A stretch of DNA of 64,000 nucleotides from Flavobacterium aquatile LMG 4008 = ATCC 11947 (GCF_000757385.1 NZ_JRHH01000002.1:434001-498000), one strand, 5' to 3'. Numbered from the stretch's first letter, positions 8,313-17,121 are shown. Numbers and translations: made by a program. The notes: a model not told the origin generated them from the sequence alone.

Positions 8313-9836
8313 TTTTTTATTTTTTACAAAACTACCGCGGTTTTCCATTCTATCCATTGATTGCGTAACAATTAAAATTGCAACGTCAATCATGTTTTTT
8401 AATTCATAAAAATCTTTGTTGATTATGTGCCTTTTTTGTATTTCATCACATTCTTTTTTCCAAATTTCAAGTTGGGTTCTGGCGTGGGATAAATTATAAT
8501 CATTTCTAACAATTGAAACTTTTTGCTGCATTAGAAGCAGTAATTCAGGCTTTATTTTGGAAATATATTCTTGAGATATTGGTTTAGACTTATTGGTTTT
8601 CCATTCAACAATTTTGATTTTAGGACTATTATTTTCAAAAGTGGCATTAGCCAAGAAATTATAAATTCTTTCCGAATAAACTAATGCTTCTAAAAGTGAA
8701 TTTGAAGCCAGCCGATTGGCACCATGCAAACCTGTTTGGGAACATTCGCCGCAGGCAAGTAAATTTTCAATAGATGTTTGTCCGTTCGTATTTACAGAAA
8801 TCCCACCACATAAATAATGTTGCGCCGGAATGACGGGAATCCAATCTTTTTCAAGATCAATCCCAACGGCTTTGCAACGAGCATAAATCATTGGAAAATG
8901 TTTAATAAAAGCCGACATGTCCAAGTGTGTACAATCTAAAAAGACACATTCGTCACTTGATTTTTTTAATTCAATTTCAATACTTTGCGAAATTACATCT
9001 CTTGATGCTAAATCGCCTCTTTCATCATAATTAAGCATAAATCGATTACCTTTTTTTGTTCTCAGGTAAGCTCCAAAACCTCTAACCGCTTCTGAAATTA
9101 AAAAAGCTGAACTTAACTTTTTATCGTACAAAGCCGTTGGGTGAAACTGTATAAATTCCATGTCTTTAATTTTGGCTTTAGCTCTGTTTGCCATTGCAAT
9201 TCCATCTCCGGTGGCTACCGTAGGATTGGTTGTATGTCCATAAACTTGACCGATTCCACCAGTTGCCAACAATGTAAAATCGGATTGAAAAGGTATAATA
9301 TCGTTGGTCTTTTCACTTAAAACATAAGCGCCATAACAGTGATTTTTTTCTGTTATTAATTCCAAAGCAAAATGAAAATCAAAAATTTCTATATTCTTTT
9401 TTTTATGAGCTTGTACTAAAATTGCACGTTCAATTTCATAACCCGTTTGGTCTTTATGATGAACGATTCTATTTTTGGAATGACCGCCTTCTCTTCCTAA
9501 ATCGAAATTTCCTTTGTCATTTAAGTCAAAATTGGCCCCCCAATTTATTAATTCCACTAAACGCTTCGGACCTTCCGTGATTACCATTTTCACCACTTGT
9601 TTATCACATAAACCATCACCGCAAATTAAGGTATCATCGATGTGTTTTTTAAAATTATCATCCAACTGATTTTGAACCACAGCAATTCCGCCTTGCGCGT
9701 ATTTAGTATTGGATTCGTCTTCACTGGATTTGGTTACAATAGTTATTTTTTTACCTGGAAATTTATCTGCAATTTTTATAGCAAAAGTTAATCCTGCAAT
9801 GCCCGAACCTATGATTAAATAATTTGTTTGTATCAT
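8280..9836 (-). CDS. nadB: L-aspartate oxidase
   Basis: 518 residues. First enzyme of de novo NAD synthesis: oxidises L-aspartate to iminoaspartate with FAD, using O2 or fumarate as acceptor. N-terminal Rossmann motif IGSGIAGL, the EGGHS-x2-RIVHH motif (about 157-166), and the CGGISVNTNGQTS and GLHGANRLASNSLLE motifs are diagnostic of the succinate dehydrogenase/aspartate oxidase flavoproteins. The start abuts nadA (one-base overlap at 9836), so nadA-nadB form an operon read from the promoter near 10830. The C-terminus overlaps the convergent CopD-like gene tail to tail. Confidence 0.96.
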   Translation of the reverse strand: MIQTNYLIIGSGIAGLTFAIKIADKFPGKKITIVTKSSEDESNTKYAQGGIAVVQNQLDDNFKKHIDDTLICGDGLCDKQVVKMVITEGPKRLVELINWGANFDLNDKGNFDLGREGGHSKNRIVHHKDQTGYEIERAILVQAHKKKNIEIFDFHFALELITEKNHCYGAYVLSEKTNDIIPFQSDFTLLATGGIGQVYGHTTNPTVATGDGIAMANRAKAKIKDMEFIQFHPTALYDKKLSSAFLISEAVRGFGAYLRTKKGNRFMLNYDERGDLASRDVISQSIEIELKKSSDECVFLDCTHLDMSAFIKHFPMIYARCKAVGIDLEKDWIPVIPAQHYLCGGISVNTNGQTSIENLLACGECSQTGLHGANRLASNSLLEALVYSERIYNFLANATFENNSPKIKIVEWKTNKSKPISQEYISKIKPELLLLMQQKVSIVRNDYNLSHARTQLEIWKKECDEIQKRHIINKDFYELKNMIDVAILIVTQSMDRMENRGSFVKNKKLNSSYSNQTS

Positions 9837-10765
9837 TATTTTGATAATTCAAGCATTCGTTCAATAGGGACTAATGCTTTTTTTCTGATATCATTTGGAA
9901 CAATAATCTCTGGACTTTCATTGAGCAAACAATCGTATACTTTTTGAAGTGTATTCATTTTCATAAACCCACATTCGCTACAAGCACAAGTGTTATCTTC
10001 GTACGATGGCGCCGGAATAAGTACTTTTTCAGGAACTTCTTGTTGTGCTTTGAATAGAATTCCTGCCTCGGTAGCAATAATAAATTTGTTATAAGGACTT
10101 GTTTTTACATAATCAATCATTTCAGAGGTTGAACCAATGTAACTTGCTGTTGCTAAAATGTGTGTTTCCGATTCGGGATGCGCAATGATTTTAGCCTCGG
10201 GATGTTTTTTATGAAGCGCAATCAATTTATCCAAAGAAAATGCTTCGTGAACCACGCAAGAACCATCCCAAAGCACCATTTTTCTACCTGTTTTTTGATT
10301 GATATAATTGCCTAAATTCTTATCGGGAGCGAAGATGATTGGAATCTTTTCAGGAACAGATTCTACAATTTTTACCGCATTTGAAGATGTACAAACAATG
10401 TGACTTAGCGCTTTTATCTCGGCAGAACAATTTACATAGGTAATCACAATATGATTGGGATGCGCATCAATAAATTTTTTAAATATGTGTGGAGGACAAG
10501 ATTCCGCTAGGGAACAGCCTGCTTTCAAATCGGGTAGGATTACTTTTTTATTTGGATTTAAAATTTTTGCAGTTTCCGCCATAAAATGAACTCCTGCAAA
10601 TAGGATAATAGCTGCCTTTGCTTTTGCCGCTTCTTGCGATAAGCCTAAACTGTCTCCTACATAATCGGCTATTTCCTGAATTGCTGGTTCCTGATAATAA
10701 TGTGCCAAAATGATTGCGTTTTTTTCTTTTTTTAGTTTGAGTATTTTCTCTTTAAGCGTTTTCAT
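9836..10765 (-). CDS. nadA: Quinolinate synthase
   Basis: 309 residues. Condenses iminoaspartate with dihydroxyacetone phosphate to quinolinate using an oxygen-sensitive [4Fe-4S] cluster. Characteristic sequences: [33 protein letters not shown], and candidate cluster Cys in [21 protein letters not shown] and CACSECGFM. It is the promoter-proximal gene of nadAB. A perfect FNR-type dyad at 10860-10873 stands 22 bp from a TTCCTTTG box that could serve this gene, so nadAB may be co-regulated with anaerobic metabolism. Confidence 0.96.
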   Translation of the reverse strand: MKTLKEKILKLKKEKNAIILAHYYQEPAIQEIADYVGDSLGLSQEAAKAKAAIILFAGVHFMAETAKILNPNKKVILPDLKAGCSLAESCPPHIFKKFIDAHPNHIVITYVNCSAEIKALSHIVCTSSNAVKIVESVPEKIPIIFAPDKNLGNYINQKTGRKMVLWDGSCVVHEAFSLDKLIALHKKHPEAKIIAHPESETHILATASYIGSTSEMIDYVKTSPYNKFIIATEAGILFKAQQEVPEKVLIPAPSYEDNTCACSECGFMKMNTLQKVYDCLLNESPEIIVPNDIRKKALVPIERMLELSK

Positions 10766-10859
10766 TTTTTTATAGCAAAGCTGTTAATTAATTGAATATC
10801 AATACTAAAAAACCTGTATTGATTTTAAACAAAGGAAATGCTGAAAATTAAGTTATACT

Positions 10860-10873
10860 ATGATTTAAGTCAT
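10860..10873. promoter_or_regulatory. FNR/CRP-type operator between nadAB and ric-nrdDG
   Basis: Perfect dyad ATGA-TTTAAG-TCAT. Rightward, it is 23 bp from TAATATTG (10897-10904), a -7 box for ric. Leftward, it is 22 bp from the box TTCCTTTG (10837-10830 on the minus strand) for nadA. One dimer at about -41 could act on both promoters; ric is the more conventional target. Confidence 0.7.
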
Positions 10874-10925
10874 ATATGCAGAGCTGTATTCTTTTGTAAT
10901 ATTGAAGTACTAAAAAAATAGAGAA

Positions 10926-11654
10926 ATGAAAACACTGCAAAAAATGACAATAGGAGAATATGTAGCGGAAGATTTTAGAACAGCCGCTATATTTTCGAAG
11001 CATGGAATAGATTTTTGTTGCAAAGGGGATAGAACTTTAGAAGATGTTTGTCATAAAAAAGATCTTGAACTGGAGGTTTTGGAAAATGAGATTGCATCAA
11101 TTTTAGAATCAAAAAATGACACAGGAATCGATTTTAAAGCTTGGCCAACTGATTTGTTAATTGATTACATCGAGAAAACGCATCATCGTTATGTTGAAGA
11201 AAAAACACCAGTTATTTTACAATTTTTAGACAAGCTTTGCAAAGTTCATGGGGAAAGACATCCTGAACTTTTTGAAATCAACACTTTGTTTAAAATAGGT
11301 TCCGGTGTTTTGGCACAACACATGAAAAAAGAAGAATTGATTTTATTCCCATTTGTAAAAACAATGTTTAAAGCATTGGAAGAAAACGCCGAAATTGAAC
11401 AACCGCAATTTGGCACCGTCAATAATCCAATTGCAATGATGATGGATGAGCATGAGAATGAAGGGGAACGTTTCAGAAGAATTTCAGAATTGTCAAATCA
11501 TTATGCGCCACCAGAGGATGCTTGTAATACTTACAAAGTAACATTCTCTATGCTGCAGGAATTTGAGCAAGATTTGCACAAACACATTCACTTGGAAAAC
11601 AATATTCTTTTTCCAAAAGCCAAAACAATGGAAGAACGATTTTCTGTTTTATAA
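10926..11654 (+). CDS. ric: Iron-sulfur cluster repair di-iron protein (RIC/YtfE/ScdA)
   Basis: 242 residues. The N-terminal ScdA_N (DUF542) domain has TIGEYVAEDFRTAAIFSKHGIDFCC with the paired Cys. The hemerythrin-like domain follows from about 75, with di-iron ligands in THHRYVEEK, LAQHMKKEE, MMDEHENEGE and HKHIHLENNILFP. RIC proteins repair Fe-S clusters damaged by NO, or reduce NO, in the cytoplasm, and are usually part of NsrR/FNR regulons. It leads an operon with nrdD (41 bp gap) and has an FNR-type dyad in its promoter. Family length and motifs are normal. Confidence 0.94.
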   Translation: MKTLQKMTIGEYVAEDFRTAAIFSKHGIDFCCKGDRTLEDVCHKKDLELEVLENEIASILESKNDTGIDFKAWPTDLLIDYIEKTHHRYVEEKTPVILQFLDKLCKVHGERHPELFEINTLFKIGSGVLAQHMKKEELILFPFVKTMFKALEENAEIEQPQFGTVNNPIAMMMDEHENEGERFRRISELSNHYAPPEDACNTYKVTFSMLQEFEQDLHKHIHLENNILFPKAKTMEERFSVL

Positions 11655-11695
11655 ATAGGAAGTAATTATAAAAACTCAAAAAACATCAAAACACT

Positions 11696-13810
11696 ATGGA
11701 AAAATATGTTATAAAAAGAAACGGTGATTACAAACCTTTTGAGAGTTATAAAATAAAGGACGCCATAGTAAAAAGTTTTGAGAGTGTTTCTCTTTCATTT
11801 GACGAAAATATTTTTGCAATTGTTATTGCAATTATAGAAAGTAAAACTACTTGGGCTGTTGAGGAAATTCAGGATGTAATTGAAAAAATTCTTTTTCAAA
11901 AAGGGTATTTTACAGTCATGCGTTCGTATATGTTATATCGCCACACCAGAAAACTGCAGCGTGAACATATTCAGGGCTTAAATGATGACACAACATATGT
12001 AAACAGTACACAAACCATAGAGGAATATATTTCGCAAACCGATTGGAGAATCAATGCCAATGCCAATACTTCCTATTCCAACGCGGGTTTAGTAAATAAT
12101 GTTGCTGGCAAAATCATAGCCAATTATTGGTTGGATAAAGTCTATTCAAAGGAAGAAGGTTATGCGCATCGAAATGGCGACATCCACATTCATGATTTGG
12201 ATTGTTTGACAGGATATTGCGCGGGATGGAGTTTGCGTGTTTTGCTAAATGATGGCTTTAATGGCGTTCGTGGCAGGGTAGAAAGCAAAGCACCGTCTCA
12301 TTTCAGGGAAGCATTAGGACAAATGGCAAACTTTCTTGGTATTTTACAAAGCGAATGGGCAGGAGCACAAGCATTCAGTTCGTTCGACACCTATTTGGCA
12401 CCTTATGTTTTCAAGGATAATTTGTCTTTTGATGACGTGTTGAAAGCGGTTCGCAGCTTTGTTTATAATTTGAATGTTCCGGCGCGTTGGGGACAATCGC
12501 CGTTTACTAATATTACTTTGGATTGGGTTGTTCCCGATGATCTGAAAACTCAAATTCCAACTAAAAACAACCATCATTTTTTTGAAGGAAATTTTAATCA
12601 CGATATTCTTTCAAGAGCCATTCTGCGCGGTGTTGATTTGCCAACGGATTTGCGTTACGAGCATTTTCAAGAAGAAATGAATCTTATAAATAAAGCATAT
12701 TATACCGTAATGACTGAAGGCGATGCTAACGGTCAACCATTCACTTTTCCTATTCCAACGGTTAATATCACCGAAGATTTTGACTGGAATGGAGAAAACA
12801 CAGAAATTCTTTTTGAAAACACAGCTAAAATTGGCTCTTCCTATTTTCAAAATTTCATTGGAAGTCAATACATTTTGGATGAAAATGGCAAAAAAGTAGA
12901 AAATGAAAGTGCTTATAAACCTAATGCTGTTCGCAGTATGTGTTGTCGTTTGCAGCTCGATTTAAGAGAATTATTAAAACGTGGCAACGGACTTTTTGGA
13001 AGTGCCGAAATGACCGGAAGCATTGGTGTTGTTACCATAAACATGGCTCGATTAGGTTATTTATATGAAGGAGATAAAGAGGCACTTTTTGCACAATTAG
13101 AAAAACTGATGGGGATTTCTAAATCAACATTGGAGAAGAAAAGAGTTTTTATTCAAGACATGTATGATAGAGGATTGTTTCCTTACACGAAACGATATTT
13201 GCCTCATTTCAGAAACCATTTTTCAACGATTGGAGTAAACGGAATGAACGAAATGGTGCGTAATTTTACTAATGATAAAGATGATATTACGACTGTTTTT
13301 GGAAATGATTTTTGTATGGAAATTTTAGATTACATTCGAAACAGAATGCGAGAATATCAAGAGGAAACTGGAAATTTATACAATCTTGAAGCCACACCAG
13401 CTGAAGGAACAACGTATCGATTTGCCAAAGAAGATAAAAAAAGATTTCCAACTATTCTTCAAGCCGGAATGGGAGAAAATATTTATTATACCAATAGTTC
13501 GCAAATTCCAGTTGATTTCACACAAGATCCTTTTGAAGCATTACTTATGCAAGATGAATTACAATGTAAATACACAGGCGGAACGGTTTTGCATTTGTAT
13601 ATGAACGAGAGAATTAGTTCGCCAGAAGCGTGTAAAAACTTTGTGAAAACAGTTTTAACCAAGTTCAGATTACCTTATATTACAGTCACTCCGGTATTTA
13701 GCGTTTGCCCGGTTCATGGATATTTGAACGGCGAACATGAATATTGCCCAAAATGTGACGAACAAATTATTGAAAATCAAAACAACACAAACTATGAAAA
13801 CAAAAATTAA
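11696..13810 (+). CDS. nrdD: Anaerobic (class III) ribonucleoside-triphosphate reductase, main chain without glycyl-radical domain
   Basis: 704 residues. N-terminal ATP-cone (about 1-90), then the ten-stranded barrel with motifs HIHDLDCLTGYCAGWSL, SAEMTGSIGVVTINMARLGY and the thiyl-radical region SMCCRLQLDLRE. The C-terminal zinc module begins CPVH (C671, H674) and CPKC (C684, C687). The chain then ends in an Asn/Lys-rich tail with no RVxGY glycyl-radical motif. That motif is encoded directly downstream in another frame (13794-13958) with a 17-bp overlap, so the enzyme is split or frameshifted. It makes dNTPs without oxygen, in keeping with ric and nrdG around it and the FNR-type site upstream. 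Confidence 0.93.
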   Translation: MEKYVIKRNGDYKPFESYKIKDAIVKSFESVSLSFDENIFAIVIAIIESKTTWAVEEIQDVIEKILFQKGYFTVMRSYMLYRHTRKLQREHIQGLNDDTTYVNSTQTIEEYISQTDWRINANANTSYSNAGLVNNVAGKIIANYWLDKVYSKEEGYAHRNGDIHIHDLDCLTGYCAGWSLRVLLNDGFNGVRGRVESKAPSHFREALGQMANFLGILQSEWAGAQAFSSFDTYLAPYVFKDNLSFDDVLKAVRSFVYNLNVPARWGQSPFTNITLDWVVPDDLKTQIPTKNNHHFFEGNFNHDILSRAILRGVDLPTDLRYEHFQEEMNLINKAYYTVMTEGDANGQPFTFPIPTVNITEDFDWNGENTEILFENTAKIGSSYFQNFIGSQYILDENGKKVENESAYKPNAVRSMCCRLQLDLRELLKRGNGLFGSAEMTGSIGVVTINMARLGYLYEGDKEALFAQLEKLMGISKSTLEKKRVFIQDMYDRGLFPYTKRYLPHFRNHFSTIGVNGMNEMVRNFTNDKDDITTVFGNDFCMEILDYIRNRMREYQEETGNLYNLEATPAEGTTYRFAKEDKKRFPTILQAGMGENIYYTNSSQIPVDFTQDPFEALLMQDELQCKYTGGTVLHLYMNERISSPEACKNFVKTVLTKFRLPYITVTPVFSVCPVHGYLNGEHEYCPKCDEQIIENQNNTNYENKN

Positions 13811-13958
13811 TGAAGTTTCAGAACAAAATCAAAATTTAAGAACTAAATGTTTGGTTTACACTCGAGTAATGGGTTATCACCGACCTGTTGAAAGTTTTAA
13901 TATTGGAAAAAAAGGCGAACACAAACAGCGAGTACATTTTAAAGAAAATCAGTGTTAG
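13794..13958 (+). CDS. Stand-alone glycyl-radical domain of class III ribonucleotide reductase
   Basis: 54 residues in a different frame from nrdD. The segment VYTRVMGYHRPVESFNIG (21-38) with KKGEHKQRVHF after it is the C-terminal glycyl-radical loop of NrdD; G27 would carry the radical installed by NrdG. It has a credible start of its own, ATGAAAACAAAAATT, 17 bp before the nrdD stop, and its stop overlaps the nrdG GTG start by 7 bp, so all three are coupled. C19 just before the loop could complete the zinc site begun in NrdD. Either a real two-chain NrdD or a one-base frameshift (in the genome or the assembly) explains this. The linker length is compatible with both. Absence of damage elsewhere in nrdD and the good start codon make me favour a split gene. 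Confidence 0.75.
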   Translation: MKTKINEVSEQNQNLRTKCLVYTRVMGYHRPVESFNIGKKGEHKQRVHFKENQC

Positions 13959-14632
13959 CAAAACCTATTCACAGTATAACACCATTTACATTATTAGATT
14001 ATCCCAATAAATCGGCTTGTATTCTTTGGTATGCGGGCTGTAATATGCGGTGTTTGTATTGTTATAATCCCGAAATTGTTTTAGGAAAAGGGGCCATTGC
14101 TTTTTCTGAAACAATTTCTTTTTTAAAAACCAGACAAGGTTTGCTTGATGCCGTTGTTTTCAGCGGTGGTGAATGTTTGATGCATAAAAATATTGTGCAG
14201 CAAATACAAGAAATAAAAGCTATGGGTTTTTTTGTAAAAATTGACACCAATGGTTCCAATCCAAAAGTTTTGGAACAATTGATAAACGAAAACCTAATTG
14301 ATTATGTAGCGTTAGATTTTAAAGCCACAAAAGATACGTTCCAGAAAATTACAAAATCAGAGTTGTTTCAACCATTTGAAAAATCATTTGAAATTCTTTT
14401 GGATAACAGCATTCAATTTGAAATTAGAACCACGTACCATTCTGATTTGATTTCAAATATAGAAATGAACGAAATGGTTAGTTATCTTGATGCGAAAAAA
14501 TATACCGGGAATTATTATGTGCAATCATTTAAAAACAATGTAGCAACACTTGGAAATTTAAACTCATCAATAAGAATTAAAGAAACTGAATTTTCTAGTG
14601 CATCAAATTTCAATGTTATTTTTAGAAATTGA
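13952..14632 (+). CDS. nrdG: Anaerobic ribonucleotide reductase activating protein (radical SAM)
   Basis: 226 residues from a GTG start. CxxxCxxC cluster motif at C30, C34, C37 (CNMRCLYC) binds the [4Fe-4S] that cleaves SAM to generate the glycyl radical on the NrdD loop. VFSGGECLMH and KIDTNGSNP are the further radical-SAM motifs. It overlaps the glycyl-radical gene by 7 bp. Its 3' end overlaps the convergent norB-like gene by 30 bp. The ATGs further inside the frame would remove the cluster, so GTG 13952 is required. Confidence 0.92.
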   Translation: MLAKPIHSITPFTLLDYPNKSACILWYAGCNMRCLYCYNPEIVLGKGAIAFSETISFLKTRQGLLDAVVFSGGECLMHKNIVQQIQEIKAMGFFVKIDTNGSNPKVLEQLINENLIDYVALDFKATKDTFQKITKSELFQPFEKSFEILLDNSIQFEIRTTYHSDLISNIEMNEMVSYLDAKKYTGNYYVQSFKNNVATLGNLNSSIRIKETEFSSASNFNVIFRN

Positions 14633-15934
14633 TTTCAATCTTTTCAGAAATTCAAAAATAACAACATACAATCCTACCAAAATTCCAATTCCAAAAGAGG
14701 TGAATACTACATACATCCAATGCAATGAATCCTGAAATTTACCGAAAGAAATGTGTTGACTAAAAAATGTCCAATATCCTTTTTTTACTCCCAAAATGAG
14801 AAGCGTTATCCAAAATAACACAAACGAAATATGAAATATTTTAATTCCCAAAGTAAGCTTTTTTAGTGAAGATTTTGTAAACGGATTTTCAGTTTCTATA
14901 ATATAAGCAATTGACGATAAAAGAATTAAAGTGTTAATTCCGATAGTTGTTCCCATAGAATGCGCCACCGTAATGTGCGTTCCGTGAGTGAATAAATTGA
15001 TTGACGGAATTGATATTAATAAAGCTAAAATAATATTCAAAAACACCCAAAAATCAGCTATAAGCATCAATTTGTAAGCAAATGAGAATTCGATTTTCTT
15101 TTCTTCGGATAAACTTTTTTTCCAATCATAAATAATCGAAAATAGAATAATCCATTCGGTCATGCTTATTGCGTAAGCTAAATATCGAATCCATGGCGCG
15201 GTTGGAATAATGTAAATATGATGTGCCCATCCAAACATTAAGTTGGTCAGTCCAAGAAAATAAAAGAAAAATGCTTTTTTAGATTGAGCATAACTTTCAT
15301 TCTTGCTGATTTTCGACATTACAAAAAGCGCAGTTCCATACACCAACATGTTCCAAGAACCAACATACGAACCGCCTGATTTCCATTGCATTGCAATATT
15401 TTGAATAAAATTATCCCTAAAATAAGGTAGCATCCACAAATGCGCTTCGGTAAAATGATAGATCATAAATACAATTCCGGTTGCCCACATCCAGTAATAA
15501 ACTGGCCAATTTTTAAAGTTTGGCAACATGGTTTTAAAATAATTTATACCGAATATAATCCAACCTAAAACTATTGGAAAATAGAAATAGCTCGGAAATT
15601 CTAAATATTCCTTTCCTGCAAAATTCTTTGATAAATACGAGAAAATAATTCCAATTCCAGTTACAATAAACAACCAAAAATGGACTTTTATAAGGTTTTG
15701 ATTGACTGGTTTTATGTAATAATAAATGCCTCCAATGGCTGATAGTAAAATCCACGAAACTACAAAAAACGTGTGTAGAGGACGGATTGCATTAAAAGGC
15801 AACACTTCTTTTATAAAACTAGGAACGATATACTGAAAGCCAGCTAATAATCCGCAAAGTAGTCCAAGCATTAATGAAATTAAGCCAACAGTAATAAAGT
15901 AAAAAGGATATTTATTATTTGTCATGGTTTTCAT
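14603..15934 (-). CDS. Divergent NorB-like haem-copper oxidase superfamily subunit with altered FeB site
   Basis: 443 residues, about 12 membrane spans. It aligns without gaps to the canonical NorB encoded at 25404-26744 through residue 310. Shared: haem ligand H54 in RPLHT, FeB/CuB-type His pair H238-H239 in AHHIY, E260, and proximal haem His H325 in THITVAH. Changed: the first FeB ligand H187 of NorB is G187 here, E191 is V191, E195 is N195, and the second low-spin haem ligand H329 of NorB becomes M327 (HGH to HSM). A separate NorC-like cytochrome precedes it (20-bp overlap), and osmC lies before that. ATG 15925 is an alternative start. It belongs with NO reductases but may not perform the standard reaction; divergent NOR types or NO dismutase-like enzymes are alternatives. 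Confidence 0.75.
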   Translation of the reverse strand: MKTMTNNKYPFYFITVGLISLMLGLLCGLLAGFQYIVPSFIKEVLPFNAIRPLHTFFVVSWILLSAIGGIYYYIKPVNQNLIKVHFWLFIVTGIGIIFSYLSKNFAGKEYLEFPSYFYFPIVLGWIIFGINYFKTMLPNFKNWPVYYWMWATGIVFMIYHFTEAHLWMLPYFRDNFIQNIAMQWKSGGSYVGSWNMLVYGTALFVMSKISKNESYAQSKKAFFFYFLGLTNLMFGWAHHIYIIPTAPWIRYLAYAISMTEWIILFSIIYDWKKSLSEEKKIEFSFAYKLMLIADFWVFLNIILALLISIPSINLFTHGTHITVAHSMGTTIGINTLILLSSIAYIIETENPFTKSSLKKLTLGIKIFHISFVLFWITLLILGVKKGYWTFFSQHISFGKFQDSLHWMYVVFTSFGIGILVGLYVVIFEFLKRLKSISKNNIEI

Positions 15935-16352
15935 TTTTATATTTTATTGAAACCCAACCATTAGGTTTTATTTCTGTTTTTGTATTTGGATAATAACCTG
16001 TTTGATCTACTTCTTTTAAAAATTGAATTAGTGCCTCTTTTTCAGTGTTATTGAACTTAAATTTTGGCATCGATTTTACACCACTGTTTAACATGGCTTT
16101 TAAGTAATATTCGTTTTTATTTTTATTGGAATATACGTTGGTCAAATCCGGTCCAAGATAACCGCCAAGACCATAAAGTTGATGACAAGAATTGCAGTTG
16201 TTTTTTAGCCAAATGTTTTCGCCTTGAATGGCTTTTTTAGAAAGATGAATGGTGCCGTAATCAGTTTTGGAAGTATAAATGGTAAAATTATAAATTGAAA
16301 ATAGACTAATCAAAAGTAGTAGAAAAAGGAGCTGTTTTTTTGAAGGAATCAT
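15915..16352 (-). CDS. NorC-like membrane-anchored cytochrome c, partner of the divergent NorB
   Basis: 145 residues: N-terminal anchor helix (about 8-26), then a periplasmic domain with one haem motif CNSCH (C53, C56, H57), the NorC-type stretch QLYGLGGYLGPDLTNV after it, and M95 in SGVKSMPKFKF as probable axial ligand. The TGYYPN end matches NorC. It passes electrons to the large subunit whose gene overlaps its 3' end. It differs clearly from the NorC at 26756-27190 (CMGCH, GEGAYYAPEL), so this is a second, separately evolving NorBC-type pair rather than a recent duplicate. Confidence 0.82.
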   Translation of the reverse strand: MIPSKKQLLFLLLLISLFSIYNFTIYTSKTDYGTIHLSKKAIQGENIWLKNNCNSCHQLYGLGGYLGPDLTNVYSNKNKNEYYLKAMLNSGVKSMPKFKFNNTEKEALIQFLKEVDQTGYYPNTKTEIKPNGWVSIKYKNENHDK

Positions 16353-16361
16353 TTCAAAATA

Positions 16362-16799
16362 TTAGTTTTCAGTATTAATAGTTGGTTTTAATTCAACGTC
16401 ACTTTTGATAGAATTTGAAATTAAACAAGCGGCTTCCGATTTTTCTAAAACACGTTGTGCTTTTTCTATTTTGTCAAGTTCAGCAATGGTTAAAGTGGGT
16501 TTTAATATAATTTTTGTCATTAAATATTTGCCGTCAATTTTTTCTAAAATTCCTTCAGCATTGCATTCAAATGAAATGAAATCTAATTTTGAATATTCTG
16601 CAATTGCTAAAAAAGTTGTCATAAAACAACTTATTACTGAAGCTGTAAATAAGTGTTCTGGCGACCAAATATTAGGGATTCCTTTATCAAATTCAGGAGG
16701 TGTTGCAACTTCAATTATTGTAGGTAATTCAGGTGATGACATCATTCCTTTTCTGTCATTTTCCCATTTTAAATGTATGTTGTAACTATGATTTTCCAT
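16362..16799 (-). CDS. OsmC-family peroxiredoxin-like protein
   Basis: 145 residues. Two redox Cys in the classic OsmC/Ohr positions: SVISCFMTTFLAIA and EAACLISNSI. The FTASVISC region (Glu/His before it in WSPEHLF) is typical. OsmC proteins reduce organic hydroperoxides with thiols in the cytoplasm. Here the gene heads the unit osmC-norC2-norB2 (9 bp gap to the cytochrome) and has its own FNR-type dyad 57 bp upstream of the start. That placement suggests protection against reactive nitrogen or sulfur species in denitrifying cells, which is inference. Confidence 0.88.
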   Translation of the reverse strand: MENHSYNIHLKWENDRKGMMSSPELPTIIEVATPPEFDKGIPNIWSPEHLFTASVISCFMTTFLAIAEYSKLDFISFECNAEGILEKIDGKYLMTKIILKPTLTIAELDKIEKAQRVLEKSEAACLISNSIKSDVELKPTINTEN

Positions 16800-16825
16800 T
16801 TTTGATTTTATTAAATTATATTTTA

Positions 16826-16833
16826 CAAATAGA
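16826..16833 (-). promoter_or_regulatory. -7 element of the osmC-norC2-norB2 promoter
   Basis: Minus-strand TCTATTTG, one mismatch from TAnnTTTG, 22 bp downstream of the dyad at 16856-16869. Transcription would start near 16822. Confidence 0.5.
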
Positions 16834-16855
16834 CTTTTTTTACAGTGATAAATTT

Positions 16856-16869
16856 ATGATTGCAATCAT
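16856..16869. promoter_or_regulatory. FNR/CRP-type operator of osmC-norC2-norB2
   Basis: Perfect dyad ATGA-TTGCAA-TCAT; the full match ATGATTGCAATCAT is a complete 14-bp palindrome. It lies just after the norF stop and separates the large nor-nir operon from the osmC unit. Confidence 0.75.
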
Positions 16870-16881
16870 GGTTTTCCTTTT

Positions 16882-17121
16882 TCAGGAAATAATTATGATT
16901 AAATTGATTAGTATCAAAATTGAGATTACCGATGCTTTCCAAAACACATGCGCTTTTTTTAATTCCATAAACTGAAAAGCCACCGACAGAAATTTTAATG
17001 AAAACAAGACCAAAATGAGGATTACTTTGAACGAATGAGCAATTGGTAAATTGAAAATAATAATTGTTGCAAATGTCAAAAATAGTAGTAACACAAATGT
17101 TTTTGATAATTCAGTTTTCAT
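16882..17121 (-). CDS. Small three-TM cytochrome oxidase subunit IV-like protein (NorF-like)
   Basis: 79 residues from ATG 17121 (an upstream in-frame start overlaps norE and is rejected). Three hydrophobic helices with the pattern LKFLSVAFQFMELKKAHVFWK between the second and third, typical of the COX4_pro/prokaryotic cytochrome c oxidase subunit IV family. In nor clusters such a gene (norF) follows norE and the pair supports full NO reductase activity without being part of the enzyme. It starts two bases after the norE stop. Function beyond that is unknown. Confidence 0.7.
   Translation of the reverse strand: MKTELSKTFVLLLFLTFATIIIFNLPIAHSFKVILILVLFSLKFLSVAFQFMELKKAHVFWKASVISILILINLIIIIS

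Noticed and set aside
16405..16975. Plus-strand open frames opposite osmC and norF
   Set aside because: Shadow frames with no family motifs; the minus-strand genes have clear OsmC and COX4-like sequence.
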